From DASSUW01 sp963730535 (lineage in GTDB: Bacteria > Actinomycetota > Thermoleophilia > Solirubrobacterales > Solirubrobacteraceae): DNA of 64,000 nucleotides. The translations under genes and the position numbers were made by a program. Location: the NCBI GenBank assembly GCA_963730535.1, contig CAVSRU010000005.1, positions 186,001 through 250,000 of the forward strand, written 5' to 3'. Below, piece by piece: positions 9,619-17,211 of the stretch (the stretch's first letter is position 1; each line of letters begins with the position of its first letter). The notes under the pieces are model-generated. The model had not been told where the DNA came from, did not search any database, and was given only the letters and a program-made list of their open reading frames with translations.

Positions 9619-10074
9619 TTGGGCGGGACCGCCGGCGAGCCGGCGCCGCCGGAGTTCTCGCTCGCCCGCGCGGAGGGCGCGCCCTTCACGCGCTCCGACC
9701 TGCTCGGCACGACGACCGTCCTGGTCTTCTATCCGTTCGCGTTCTCCGAGGTGTGCACGACCCAGCTCGGGCTCTACGACGAGCTGCTGGACGACTTTAC
9801 GGCCCGCGGCGCCACGCTGTACGCCGTCTCGTGCGACGCCGTGCCCTCGCAGCGGGCGTTCCGGGAGCAGCTCGGCGTGCGGATCGAGCAGCTGTCGGAC
9901 TTCGAGCCCAAGGGCGCGGCCTGCCGGGCGTTCGGCGTGCTGCACCCGGGCGGCTTCCCGCAGCGCGCGCTGGTCGTCGTCGATCCCGACGGCACGGTGC
10001 GCTGGAGCCACCAGGCCGAGCGGATCGGGGACCTGCCCGGCGCCAACCTCATCTTCGACGCCCTGGACGGCTGA
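9619..10074 (+). CDS. Peroxiredoxin (AhpC/TSA, BCP/AhpE-like)
   Basis: A 151-aa thioredoxin-fold peroxidase expected to reduce hydroperoxides. The N-terminal PPEFSLARAEG and VLVFYPFAFSEVCTTQL segments match the family; the Cys of EVCTTQ (about residue 46) is the predicted peroxidatic cysteine. GYDAVPSQ-like and FGVLHPGGFPQRALVVVDPDG segments complete the fold. A second Cys is present (near 107) and could act in resolution. The proposed start is TTG; the TAG at 9580-9582 is in this frame and limits upstream extension. The next gene, another thioredoxin-fold protein, follows at once. Confidence 0.86.
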   Translation: MGGTAGEPAPPEFSLARAEGAPFTRSDLLGTTTVLVFYPFAFSEVCTTQLGLYDELLDDFTARGATLYAVSCDAVPSQRAFREQLGVRIEQLSDFEPKGAACRAFGVLHPGGFPQRALVVVDPDGTVRWSHQAERIGDLPGANLIFDALDG

Positions 10075-10571
10075 CCGACCTCCGCTCCGCCCCGCTGCCG
10101 CCCCTAGGCCCCGACGACCACCTGCGGGGTCCGGACGGCGCACGGCTCGCGATCGTTTACGGCGACTACGAGTGCCCGTTCTGCGCGGCGCTCGAAGTAC
10201 GGTTGCGGGAGCTGCCGGTGCGCATCGCCTTCCGTCACTTCCCCGTGCGGGCCAGCCACCCGCGAGCGCTCGCCGCCGCCCACGCCGCCGAGGCGGCCGC
10301 GGCCCAGGGCGCGTTCTGGCCGATGCACGACGCGCTGTTCGCCGACCAGGGCCGGCTGGAGGACCCGCACCTGTGGGCGCGCGCCGAGCGCCTCGGGCTC
10401 GACCTCGAGCGCTTCGAGGCCGACCGGCGCTCGGACGCCGTCGCCCGCCGGGTGCGAGAGCAGTTCCACGGCGGCGTCCGAGCGGGCGTCGCCACGACCC
10501 CGACCGTGTTCGCCGGCGGCGCCCGCCACGTGGGCCGAACCGCGCTCGGCGACTGGACGTACACCGAGTGA
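10071..10571 (+). CDS. DsbA/thioredoxin-like disulfide oxidoreductase (CTG start proposed)
   Basis: A 166-aa DsbA-type domain with active site CPFC in VYGDYECPFCAALE, the cis-Pro loop GVATTPTVFAGG, and the family lead-in DDHLRGPDGARLAIVYGD. It lacks a signal peptide, so it is a cytoplasmic DsbA-like protein (sometimes called Na+/H+ antiporter NhaA-associated or FrnE-like thioredoxin). No ATG, GTG or TTG is available in frame before the domain; CTG 10071, overlapping the peroxiredoxin stop as CTGA, is the best candidate. The same frame is open upstream into rpsO. Its stop overlaps the sigma-factor GTG. Confidence 0.8.
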   Translation: MTDLRSAPLPPLGPDDHLRGPDGARLAIVYGDYECPFCAALEVRLRELPVRIAFRHFPVRASHPRALAAAHAAEAAAAQGAFWPMHDALFADQGRLEDPHLWARAERLGLDLERFEADRRSDAVARRVREQFHGGVRAGVATTPTVFAGGARHVGRTALGDWTYTE

Positions 10572-11119
10572 CCGTGACCCGCGATGCCGACCTGATGGAG
10601 CGCCTCAGCGGCGACGCCACCGGCGAGGCGCTGCGTGAGCTCTACCGGGCCTACTCCGGCGAGCTGCTCGGTTTCGCGCTCCATGCGCTCGGCGAGCGGG
10701 GCGTCGCCGAGGAGGTCGTGCAGGAGGTGTTCCTGCGCACGTGGCGCCGCGCCGACAGCTACGACCCGGCGCGCGGCAGCGTGCGAACGTGGCTGTACCA
10801 GATCGCGCGCCACGCGATCATCGACCAGCGGCGCCGGGCGGCGGCGCGGCCCGCGCTCGCTCCCGGCGAGCCGCTGTTCGAGACGGTGTCCGCGGGCGAG
10901 GAGATCGAGCAGGCGATGCTCGGCTGGCAGGTCGCCGCCGCGCTCGAGCGGCTGACGCCGGAGCACCGCCAGATGATCCGCCTCGCGCACTTCCAGGGCC
11001 TGTCGGTGCGCGAGATCTCCGAGCGCTGCGACATCCCGATCGGGACCGTGAAGAGCCGCACGTGGTACGCGCTGCGCTCGCTGCGGCTCGTCCTCGAGGA
11101 GATGGGCGTGGTGCCGTGA
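10568..11119 (+). CDS. ECF RNA polymerase sigma factor (SigK/RpoE-like)
   Basis: A 183-aa extracytoplasmic-function sigma factor. Region 2 is seen at about 20-90 (LYRAYSGELLGFAL, EEVVQEVFLRTWRRA, VRTWLYQIARHAIIDQRRR), region 4 at about 118-175 (AALERLTPEHRQMIRLAHFQGLSVREISE.. and IPIGTVKSRTWYALRSLR). The GTG start overlaps the stop of the DsbA-like gene (GTGA) and the gene overlaps its anti-sigma factor in the same way. The upstream thiol proteins suggest a redox-stress link; this is inference. Confidence 0.92.
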   Translation: MTVTRDADLMERLSGDATGEALRELYRAYSGELLGFALHALGERGVAEEVVQEVFLRTWRRADSYDPARGSVRTWLYQIARHAIIDQRRRAAARPALAPGEPLFETVSAGEEIEQAMLGWQVAAALERLTPEHRQMIRLAHFQGLSVREISERCDIPIGTVKSRTWYALRSLRLVLEEMGVVP

Positions 11120-11814
11120 GCGAGCACGTGAGAGAGGCGCTGGGCGCCTACACGCTGGGCGCGCTCGATCCCGACGAGGCCGCGGCGGTGCGCCGCCACC
11201 TCGCCGAGTGCCGCGCGTGCGCGGCCGAGCACGATGCGCTCGTCCCGCTGCCCGGACTCCTGGCCACCGCCGAGGGCGCGCACGCGGCGGCCGCCGAGCC
11301 GCTGTCGCCGGCCTTCGAGGAGCGCCTGCTCGACGCCTATGCGCACGACCACGCCACGCGCCCGCGCGGCCGGCGGCGGCGGCGCCCCCAGCGACGCTGG
11401 CTCGCGGCCGGCGCGCTGGCCGCCGGGGTGGCGGCGATCGTGCTCGCGGTCGTGCTCGCGGGCTCGGACGGCCCTTCCGCCCCGGCGCGGTACGACGTCG
11501 CGTTCCGGCCGGTCGGCGCCGGCACCGCGCGCGGCCAGGCGAAGCTCGAGAGCGGGGGCGAGGGGACCACGCTGCACCTCCGGGTCGACGGGCTGCCGGG
11601 CGACGAGGGCGCCGTATACGAGGTCCTGTGCGACGCCGAGGGCTGGACGGCGACGGCCGGCACCTTCCGCACCGACGGCCGGGGCAGCGCCTACGCGATC
11701 CTCACCACCGCGATGCGGCGCGGCGAGTACGATGCGATACGGATCGTGCGCCGCGGCCACCGCCCCGACGGGCGGCTCGTGAGGCGCGTCGTGCTCGCCG
11801 CCCGGCTCTCCTGA
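11116..11814 (+). CDS. Anti-sigma factor, RskA-like with zinc-finger anchor
   Basis: Cognate anti-sigma factor for the preceding ECF sigma. Residues 1-45 form a zf-HC2-type anti-sigma domain (HVREALGAYTLGALDPDEAAAVRRHLAEC-type pattern with H-x3-C-x2-C). An Arg-rich stretch precedes one membrane helix (about 96-118, AAGALAAGVAAIVLAVVLA), and the outer C-terminal half resembles the anti-sigma-K (RskA) domain. The topology predicts cytoplasmic sigma binding and an extracytoplasmic sensor. The GTG start overlaps the sigma stop. Confidence 0.88.
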   Translation: MSEHVREALGAYTLGALDPDEAAAVRRHLAECRACAAEHDALVPLPGLLATAEGAHAAAAEPLSPAFEERLLDAYAHDHATRPRGRRRRRPQRRWLAAGALAAGVAAIVLAVVLAGSDGPSAPARYDVAFRPVGAGTARGQAKLESGGEGTTLHLRVDGLPGDEGAVYEVLCDAEGWTATAGTFRTDGRGSAYAILTTAMRRGEYDAIRIVRRGHRPDGRLVRRVVLAARLS

Positions 11815-11846
11815 ACCGCCGCGTCACGCCCCGCGTACCACCCGCC

Positions 11847-12266
11847 ATGCGACGTATTTCCCATCTGCTCGTGCTCCTGCTCACCGCCGGCGTCCTGCTG
11901 GCGGCCGGGTGCGGGGGCGACGATGACGACGGTGGGGGCGGCGGCGCCGCGACGCCCGAGGCCACCGAGGAGTCCGGAGGCGGAGGCGGCGGTGCCCTGA
12001 CGCTGACCGCTGACCCCGGCGGCGCGATCTCCTGGGACAAGAGCGAGCTGTCGGCGCCTGCCGGGAAGGTCACGATCAAGCTCGTCAACGAGTCGACCAC
12101 GCCCCACGCGGTCGAGATCGAGGGCAACGGCGTCGAGGAGGAGAGCGACACGGTGACGGAGTCCGACGCCGAGGTCACCGCCGACCTGAAGCCGGGCGAG
12201 TACGAGTACTACTGTCCCGTCGGGAGCCACCGCCAGACGATGAACGGGACGCTCACGGTCAAGTGA
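11847..12266 (+). CDS. Cupredoxin-domain lipoprotein (plastocyanin-like)
   Basis: A 139-aa secreted, lipid-anchored blue-copper-type protein. Signal peptide and lipobox LLAAGC (about 14-19) are followed by an Asp/Gly-rich linker, then a cupredoxin domain. Copper ligands are visible: His in TTPHAVEI, then Cys, His and Met in EYYCPVGSHRQTM. Such proteins carry electrons or handle copper outside the membrane. It lies 32 bases after the anti-sigma gene and may be a target of that sigma factor. The 146 bases to the next, convergent gene show no gene. Confidence 0.86.
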   Translation: MRRISHLLVLLLTAGVLLAAGCGGDDDDGGGGGAATPEATEESGGGGGGALTLTADPGGAISWDKSELSAPAGKVTIKLVNESTTPHAVEIEGNGVEEESDTVTESDAEVTADLKPGEYEYYCPVGSHRQTMNGTLTVK

Positions 12267-12412
12267 ACGCGGCCCGCACCCGCTCGGTGCGGAAGTCGTG
12301 ATGCCTACTCGATCAGCGTGCCCACGTGCACATCGGCCGGGCGGGGCGGGCAAGCGCTGCTCGCGCCGCAGGACGTGATGGCCGAACACCTTTCGGGTAC
12401 GGCGGCCGCGCG

Positions 12413-13234
12413 TCAGCGGATTCCAATGCGCAGCGAGTCGAGCACCGGGGCGGCGACGCGGTCGACGGCTGCGAGCTGCCGCGGCGACGAAGCGACGGTG
12501 AAGATCACGAACGGCTCGCCCTCGATGCGCAGCTGGATCATGTGCAGCCGCATGCCGTCGAACACCGAGAACCGGGGCCCGATGAACGTGCACGTGCGGC
12601 GGAAGTTCTCGCGGCAGAACGGGTCGTTGTGGGCGGGGCGGGTGAAGCTCACCTCGACGAGGAAGCGGGTGCCGCGCACGCCGCCGACCGTCACCGGCTC
12701 CGAGCCGGACACGTGGAGGTCTGGGTGCCGCGCGAGCCAGGCGTGGAGGTCCTCGGGGGCCGGGATGCGGGCGGCCTTGCGGCTGCGGACCCCGGGGTCG
12801 TAGAGCTCGCGGATCCGCTGGAACCCGAGCGCCGGCTGCGGCCCCGGCGGTCCCGGCCCGCCGCGGGTGACGCGGTTGAGGATGAAGACGTCCGGCAGGT
12901 CCGTGACGCGTGCCTCCCAGTTGTCGTCGGCGACGATGAACGACAGCGTGGGGACGAGCGCGCGCGTGCGGTAGCGCTCGCCCGGGAACAGCGTCCCGCC
13001 GAAGACCGGGCGGCCCTCGGGCGCCGGCGGCTTGACCGGGCGCTCGACCGCATCGTGATCCGAGCGCAGGGCTCCCGCGACCGCGAGCACGAGGAGCACG
13101 GTGACGGCGACGCCGGCCGTCGCCAGCACGAGCGGCCGCAGCGGCGGAAGCGCGAGGCGGGGGCGGGTCCGCGCCTGCTCGCGGGCGGCGGCGGCCACGA
13201 GCTCGCTGCGCAGCTGGTCGACGAAGCTCGTCAT
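12413..13234 (-). CDS. Single-pass membrane protein, probable anti-sigma partner
   Basis: A 273-aa protein not recognised as a named family. An N-terminal cytoplasmic segment (1-35) precedes one membrane helix (about 36-58, LVLATAGVAVTVLLVLAVAGAL); the rest is extracytoplasmic and contains a Cys pair (DPFCRENFRRTC). The start overlaps the end of the ECF sigma gene by 4 bases, the usual layout for a sigma/anti-sigma pair, so a regulatory anti-sigma role is inferred from position. No zinc-finger anti-sigma domain is visible. Confidence 0.7.
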   Translation of the reverse strand: MTSFVDQLRSELVAAAAREQARTRPRLALPPLRPLVLATAGVAVTVLLVLAVAGALRSDHDAVERPVKPPAPEGRPVFGGTLFPGERYRTRALVPTLSFIVADDNWEARVTDLPDVFILNRVTRGGPGPPGPQPALGFQRIRELYDPGVRSRKAARIPAPEDLHAWLARHPDLHVSGSEPVTVGGVRGTRFLVEVSFTRPAHNDPFCRENFRRTCTFIGPRFSVFDGMRLHMIQLRIEGEPFVIFTVASSPRQLAAVDRVAAPVLDSLRIGIR

Positions 13235-13761
13235 CGCCGCGCTCCGATCCGGCTGCGGAGCGCGCCGAGCCCGCGGCTGACGCGCTTACGGACGACGGCC
13301 TCGGACGTCTGCTCGGCCTCGGCGATGTCGACGTAGGCGCGGTCCTCGAGCACGTGCGCGCGCACGGCGTCGCGCTGTTCGGGCGGAAGCTCGTCGATGA
13401 GCGTGAACGCGGCGTCGCGGCCGAGCAGCGTGATCAGCTCGACGTCCTCGGCGCTGACATCGATGCGCTGCATGCCGAGCCGGCGGCGCATGCGGTCCTC
13501 GGCGGCGCCGCGCCGGCGAGCGTCGGCCAGCTTGTGCTGCGCGATCCCGAACAGCCACGCCACGGCAGGCGTTGGCCCGCGACGGAAGCGCTTGCGGGCG
13601 ACGAGCGCGGCGGCGAACGTCTCCGCCGTCAGGTCGGCGGCGATCTCGGGGTCGTGGACCCGGCGTGCGAAGTACCCCAGCAGCATGTCGACGTAGCGGT
13701 CGTAGAAGCGCCCGAAGTCTTCGGGATCGCCCGACAGGAGGAGATCCTCGTCGTCGGTCAT
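13231..13761 (-). CDS. ECF RNA polymerase sigma factor
   Basis: A 176-aa ECF sigma factor. Region 2: EDFGRFYDRYVDMLLGYFARR..EIAADLTAETFAAAL; region 4: IDELPPEQRDAVRAHVLEDRAYVDIAEAEQTSEAVVRKRVSRGL. The ATG 13761 is preceded on its strand by an AGGAG ribosome site, which decides it over an in-frame start at 13800. The adjacent membrane gene is its likely regulator. It is divergent from the FAD oxidoreductase with a 56-base gap. Confidence 0.9.
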   Translation of the reverse strand: MTDDEDLLLSGDPEDFGRFYDRYVDMLLGYFARRVHDPEIAADLTAETFAAALVARKRFRRGPTPAVAWLFGIAQHKLADARRRGAAEDRMRRRLGMQRIDVSAEDVELITLLGRDAAFTLIDELPPEQRDAVRAHVLEDRAYVDIAEAEQTSEAVVRKRVSRGLGALRSRIGARR

Positions 13762-13817
13762 TGACGCTCCTAACCGATCCTCGCAGGAAGGCCGTCGCAT
13801 GTGACAGCATCGCGCTC

Positions 13818-15518
13818 GTGACCCGGGTGGCGATCCTCGGCGGTGGTGTCGCTGGCCTGACGGCGGCGCACGAGCTGGCCGAGCGCGGCTTCGAGGTCGT
13901 CGTCCTCGAGGCGCGCGACATCCCGGGCGGCAAGGCCCGCAGCCTGCCGGTGCCGGGCTCCGGCACCGACGGCCGGGCCGACCTGCCCGCCGAGCACGGC
14001 TTCCGCTTCTTCCCGGGCTTCTACCGCCATGTCCCGGACACGATGCGGCGGATCCCCGACGGATCCTCGACGGTGTTCGAGAACCTCGTGGGCGCGACCC
14101 GGATCCTGCTCGCGCAGGCGGGCGGGCGCAACGAGATGGTGTCGGGCGCCCACCTGCCGGAGTCGCTCGAGGACCTCACGGTGCTGAGCCGCTTCCTGTT
14201 CGAGCTCATGACCTCGCTCGGGATCCCGCCGCACGAGCACGCGTGGCTCGTCGAGCGGCTGCTCACCCTGCTCACCAGCTGCGACGAGCGGCGCTACGAG
14301 CAGTGGGAGCTGCAGAGCTGGTGGGCCTTCGTGCGCGCCGAGGAGCGCTCGGTGGCGTTCCGCAAGTTCCTCGCCGAGGGCCTCACCCGCACGCTGGTCG
14401 CCGCCCGCGCGCGTGAGATCAGCGCCCGGACCGGCGGCCTCATCCTCGCCCAGCTCATCTTCGACCTGACGCAGGCCGGCGGCCGCGCCGACCGCGTCCT
14501 GAACGCGCCGACCAACGAGGCGTGGATCGACCCGTGGGTCGCGCAGCTGGGGCGACTGGGCGTCGACCTGCGGCTCGGGATGCCGGTGCAAGGGGTCACC
14601 GTGCGCGGCGGCCGGATCGCGGGCGTCACGACGCCGGCGGGGACCGTGACGGCCGACCACTATGTCGCCGCGCTGCCGGTCGAGGTCATGCGCACGCTGG
14701 CCGGCCCGCCGCTGCGCGCACTCGACCCGCTGTTCGAGCGCCTCGACCGGCTCGTCACGCGCTGGATGAACGGCGCGCTGTTCTACCTCGACCGCGACGT
14801 CCCGCTCGTGCACGGGCACGCGATCTACATCGACTCCGCGTGGGCGCTGACCTCGATCTCGCAGCCGCAGTTCTGGCGCGGGGTCGATCTCGAGCGCTAC
14901 GGCGACGGCCGCGTGAGGGGGATCCTGTCCGTCGACGTGTCGGACTGGACGACGCCGGGGCGGCGGACCGGCAAGGTCGCGATGCGCTGCTCGCGCGAGG
15001 AGATCCGCGCCGAGGTGTGGGGCCAGCTCGTCGACCACATCGACGACGGCTCGCTCGACGAGCGCCACGTGCTCGCGTGGTTCCTGGACCCGGCGGTCGA
15101 GTTCCCGAACCCGACGGAGGCCACGAACCTCGAGCCGCTGCTCATCAACACAGCCGGCTCGTGGGCCGACCGCCCGGGCGTCACCACCCGCATCCCCAAC
15201 CTGCTGCTGGCCGCCGACTACGTCCGCACCGACACCGACCTGGCGACGATGGAGGGCGCCAACGAGGCGGCTCGCCGGGCGGTCAACGCGATCCTCGACC
15301 GCACCGGCTCGAGCGCGCCGCGCTGTCAGACGTTCAAGCTGCGCGAGCCTGCGGTCCTCGGCCCGGCCCGCACGCTCGACCGCCTGCGCTGGCGGCTCTT
15401 CCGCCGCCCGGCCCGCCCGCCGCTGCAAGTGACCGGAGACGGCGGGGTGGAGGCGAGCGGCCTACTGTCCCGCGGCACGCTGGCCGTCGGTGCGCTCAAC
15501 CGCCGGCTCCGCCGCTGA
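13818..15518 (+). CDS. FAD-dependent oxidoreductase, phytoene-desaturase/amine-oxidase type
   Basis: A 566-aa flavoprotein with an N-terminal Rossmann motif GGGVAGLTAAHELAERGFEVVVLEA (the GxGxxG variant GGGVAG) and the FRFFPGFYRH and AADYVRTDTDLATMEGANEAARRAVNAIL segments seen in hydroxysqualene/phytoene-desaturase-like oxidases. It probably dehydrogenates a hydrophobic isoprenoid substrate at the membrane; the substrate is unknown. The start is GTG; a promoter for it would share the short gap with the divergent sigma gene. A frame-broken permease fragment follows at once. Confidence 0.85.
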   Translation: MTRVAILGGGVAGLTAAHELAERGFEVVVLEARDIPGGKARSLPVPGSGTDGRADLPAEHGFRFFPGFYRHVPDTMRRIPDGSSTVFENLVGATRILLAQAGGRNEMVSGAHLPESLEDLTVLSRFLFELMTSLGIPPHEHAWLVERLLTLLTSCDERRYEQWELQSWWAFVRAEERSVAFRKFLAEGLTRTLVAARAREISARTGGLILAQLIFDLTQAGGRADRVLNAPTNEAWIDPWVAQLGRLGVDLRLGMPVQGVTVRGGRIAGVTTPAGTVTADHYVAALPVEVMRTLAGPPLRALDPLFERLDRLVTRWMNGALFYLDRDVPLVHGHAIYIDSAWALTSISQPQFWRGVDLERYGDGRVRGILSVDVSDWTTPGRRTGKVAMRCSREEIRAEVWGQLVDHIDDGSLDERHVLAWFLDPAVEFPNPTEATNLEPLLINTAGSWADRPGVTTRIPNLLLAADYVRTDTDLATMEGANEAARRAVNAILDRTGSSAPRCQTFKLREPAVLGPARTLDRLRWRLFRRPARPPLQVTGDGGVEASGLLSRGTLAVGALNRRLRR

Positions 15519-15520
15519 CG

Positions 15521-15777
15521 GCCACCGGCTGGGACGACCGCGCGCTCGGCCGTCTCGTCGCGCTCGAGGGGCTGTGGATCGGCGGCCTCGGCGGGATCGC
15601 GGGCGCGGCCGCCGGGCTCGCCGCCGCGGCGCTGTTCGCCGGCGCGCTGCCGGTCGGGCTGCTGCTGACACGCTGGCCGCCGCGATCGGTGGGACGCTGC
15701 TCGCCGGCGTGGCGGCGCTGGCGCCGGCGATGTGGCTACGGCGCATGCCGGCCGTGCCGCTGCTCGCCGGTGAGTGA
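15521..15777 (+). pseudogene. FtsX/MacB-type ABC permease, decayed C-terminal fragment
   Basis: The first ~45 codons (frame of 15521) read RALGRLVALEGLWIGGLGG and an Ala/Gly/Leu-rich membrane helix; after a shift near 15655-15670 a second frame reads LAAAIGGTLLAGVAALAPAMWLRRMPAVPLLAGE and stops at 15777. Together these are the last two membrane helices and the PA-R-x3-PA-x-LL-x-E tail typical of FtsX-like ABC permeases, but split by a one-base shift and without the rest of the gene (normally 350-800 aa). No intact start. It ends 17 bases before the terminal repeat of the element at 15795. Confidence 0.6.
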
Positions 15778-15794
15778 GCTGGGTGCCGGCGAAC

Positions 15795-15994
15795 GTCAAC
15801 ACCGGCTGGGTAGGGAGGCGGAGGGGCCGGCGTGGACGGTGATGGCCCGAACTGCGTCGAGTTAGCCCCGGATTCCGGGGCTAACTCGACAAGGTTCGCG
15901 AACTATCCCCGATTACCGTCGGTTTCCGGGGGTAATCCGCGATAGTTCGCGCGCCGCGGCTGGCTCCCAGCCTCCCTACCCAGCCGCAGTTGAC
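15795..15994. repeat. Intergenic palindromic element, copy 1
   Basis: A 200-base non-coding element bounded by inverted repeats (GTCAAC-x3-GGCTGGGTAGGGAGG on the left, its complement ending GTTGAC on the right). Inside are two 49-base palindromic modules, A at 15849-15897 and B at 15900-15948, each starting GAAC and ending GTTC. It is present in inverse orientation at 21712-21912, and with a different core at 33304-33523. It lies between the permease remnant and the stop codon of the reductase on the minus strand. Function unknown. Confidence 0.85.
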
Positions 15995-16009
15995 TTTGAA
16001 GTTCGAGCC

Positions 16010-17095
16010 CTACGCGGCGACGCGCTCGAGCCCCGCCTCGCGGCAGCCCGCCTCGAGCGCGTCGAGCCCGAACGCCTGCACGGGCCCGAGCGCGCCGGTG
16101 TCGCTCACGCCCTCCCCGGCCGCCCGGCGCGCCGCCCAGGCGAGGATGCCGGCCGTCAGCTTGTAGGGCTCGCCGCCCGTCAGGTGGACCTCGGAGAGCC
16201 GCTCTCCCGCGGCGTCGTAGGCCTCGGCCACGACCCAGGAGATGCCCGACTCGGGATCGGGCGGGCTGGCGAGGCCGACGAGGCGGTCGGCGGCGGCCTT
16301 CAGAGCGGGCCGGACGCCGGGCACGCGCATGGCCATCGAGCCGGCCAGGCTCCCGGCCTGGAGCGGCTTGGCGAGCGCGCCGAACCAGCCGAGGTAGACG
16401 TTGACCTCGAGCAGGCTGGGATAGCTGGCCGGCAGCGTGAGGTGCTCGGTGCCGCCGATCGAGACGGCGTCGCGGTCCTTGCCGCGGACGGCGAAGGAGC
16501 GGACCCGCTCGGCCATCCGGGCGGGCTGGACGGCGCCGCCGCGGAACGCGTAGCCCTCGTCGAGCGCGGTCGCGACCGAGGACCTGCGCGTCCCGGCGCT
16601 GGACCCCGCCCCGAACGCGTAGTAGCCGATGTCGACCCGCTGGGCGTCGAGCCCCGCCTCCTCCAGCGCCAGCGCGCCGGCCAGCGCGCCCGGCACGAAG
16701 TCGTAGCCCATGGCCGGCAGCAGCGAGGCGCCGGCGCGCTCGGCGGGCGGCCCGAACTCGTCGAAGACGCGGCGGATGAACACCGGCTCGCCGGTCGAGT
16801 CGATGTAGACCCCTCCCGCCGCGATCGCCGCCCGCACGGCGGGCTCACCCCACTTGGAGAACGGACCGACGAGGCTGAGGAGGACATCGCCGGGCTCGAC
16901 CAGCGCGAACACGGAGTTCTGGCGCATCGCGTCGGCGACCCGCCACTCGACCCCCAGGCGCTCGGCCAGCTCGCGGACCGATGCCTCGGTGCGCCCGGCG
17001 AGCACAGGAGCAGCACCCTCGGCGGCGAGGCGCTCGGCCACCAGACGGCCGGTGAAGCCGGTGGCTCCGAAGACGATGATGCGGCGTGCGGCCAT
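16010..17095 (-). CDS. Saccharopine-dehydrogenase-like NAD(P)-binding protein (trans-acting enoyl reductase type)
   Basis: A 361-aa oxidoreductase with Rossmann motif GATGFTGRLVAERLA at 10-24. The following LAGRTEASVRELAERLG and VLLSLVGPFSKWGEPAVRAAIAAGGVYIDSTGE segments match saccharopine-dehydrogenase-like enoyl reductases that act in lipid or polyketide-lipid synthesis in actinobacteria. The substrate here is unknown. The stop codon TAG lies at the very edge of sequence shared with the repeat element downstream. It is divergent from pnp. Confidence 0.82.
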   Translation of the reverse strand: MAARRIIVFGATGFTGRLVAERLAAEGAAPVLAGRTEASVRELAERLGVEWRVADAMRQNSVFALVEPGDVLLSLVGPFSKWGEPAVRAAIAAGGVYIDSTGEPVFIRRVFDEFGPPAERAGASLLPAMGYDFVPGALAGALALEEAGLDAQRVDIGYYAFGAGSSAGTRRSSVATALDEGYAFRGGAVQPARMAERVRSFAVRGKDRDAVSIGGTEHLTLPASYPSLLEVNVYLGWFGALAKPLQAGSLAGSMAMRVPGVRPALKAAADRLVGLASPPDPESGISWVVAEAYDAAGERLSEVHLTGGEPYKLTAGILAWAARRAAGEGVSDTGALGPVQAFGLDALEAGCREAGLERVAA

Positions 17096-17211
17096 GGATT
17101 CCAGCGGATACCCGTGTTCGTCCAGCTACTACCATGGGTGTCAACGACTACCGAAGCGTCAAAGACGATGCAGAGGGCCCGCCCACGAGAGGCGGGACAC
17201 GAAAGGAACAC

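Noticed and set aside
9312..10571. A genuine S15-peroxiredoxin-region-DsbA fusion protein
   Set aside because: The middle of the frame is an Arg/Ala-rich shadow of the peroxiredoxin gene; a one-base shift at 9579 is a simpler explanation.
15795..15994. Integron attC sites or a CRISPR for the repeat elements
   Set aside because: The ends do not fit the RYYYAAC/GTTRRRY core sites, there is no integrase, and copies are kilobases apart without spacer-repeat units.
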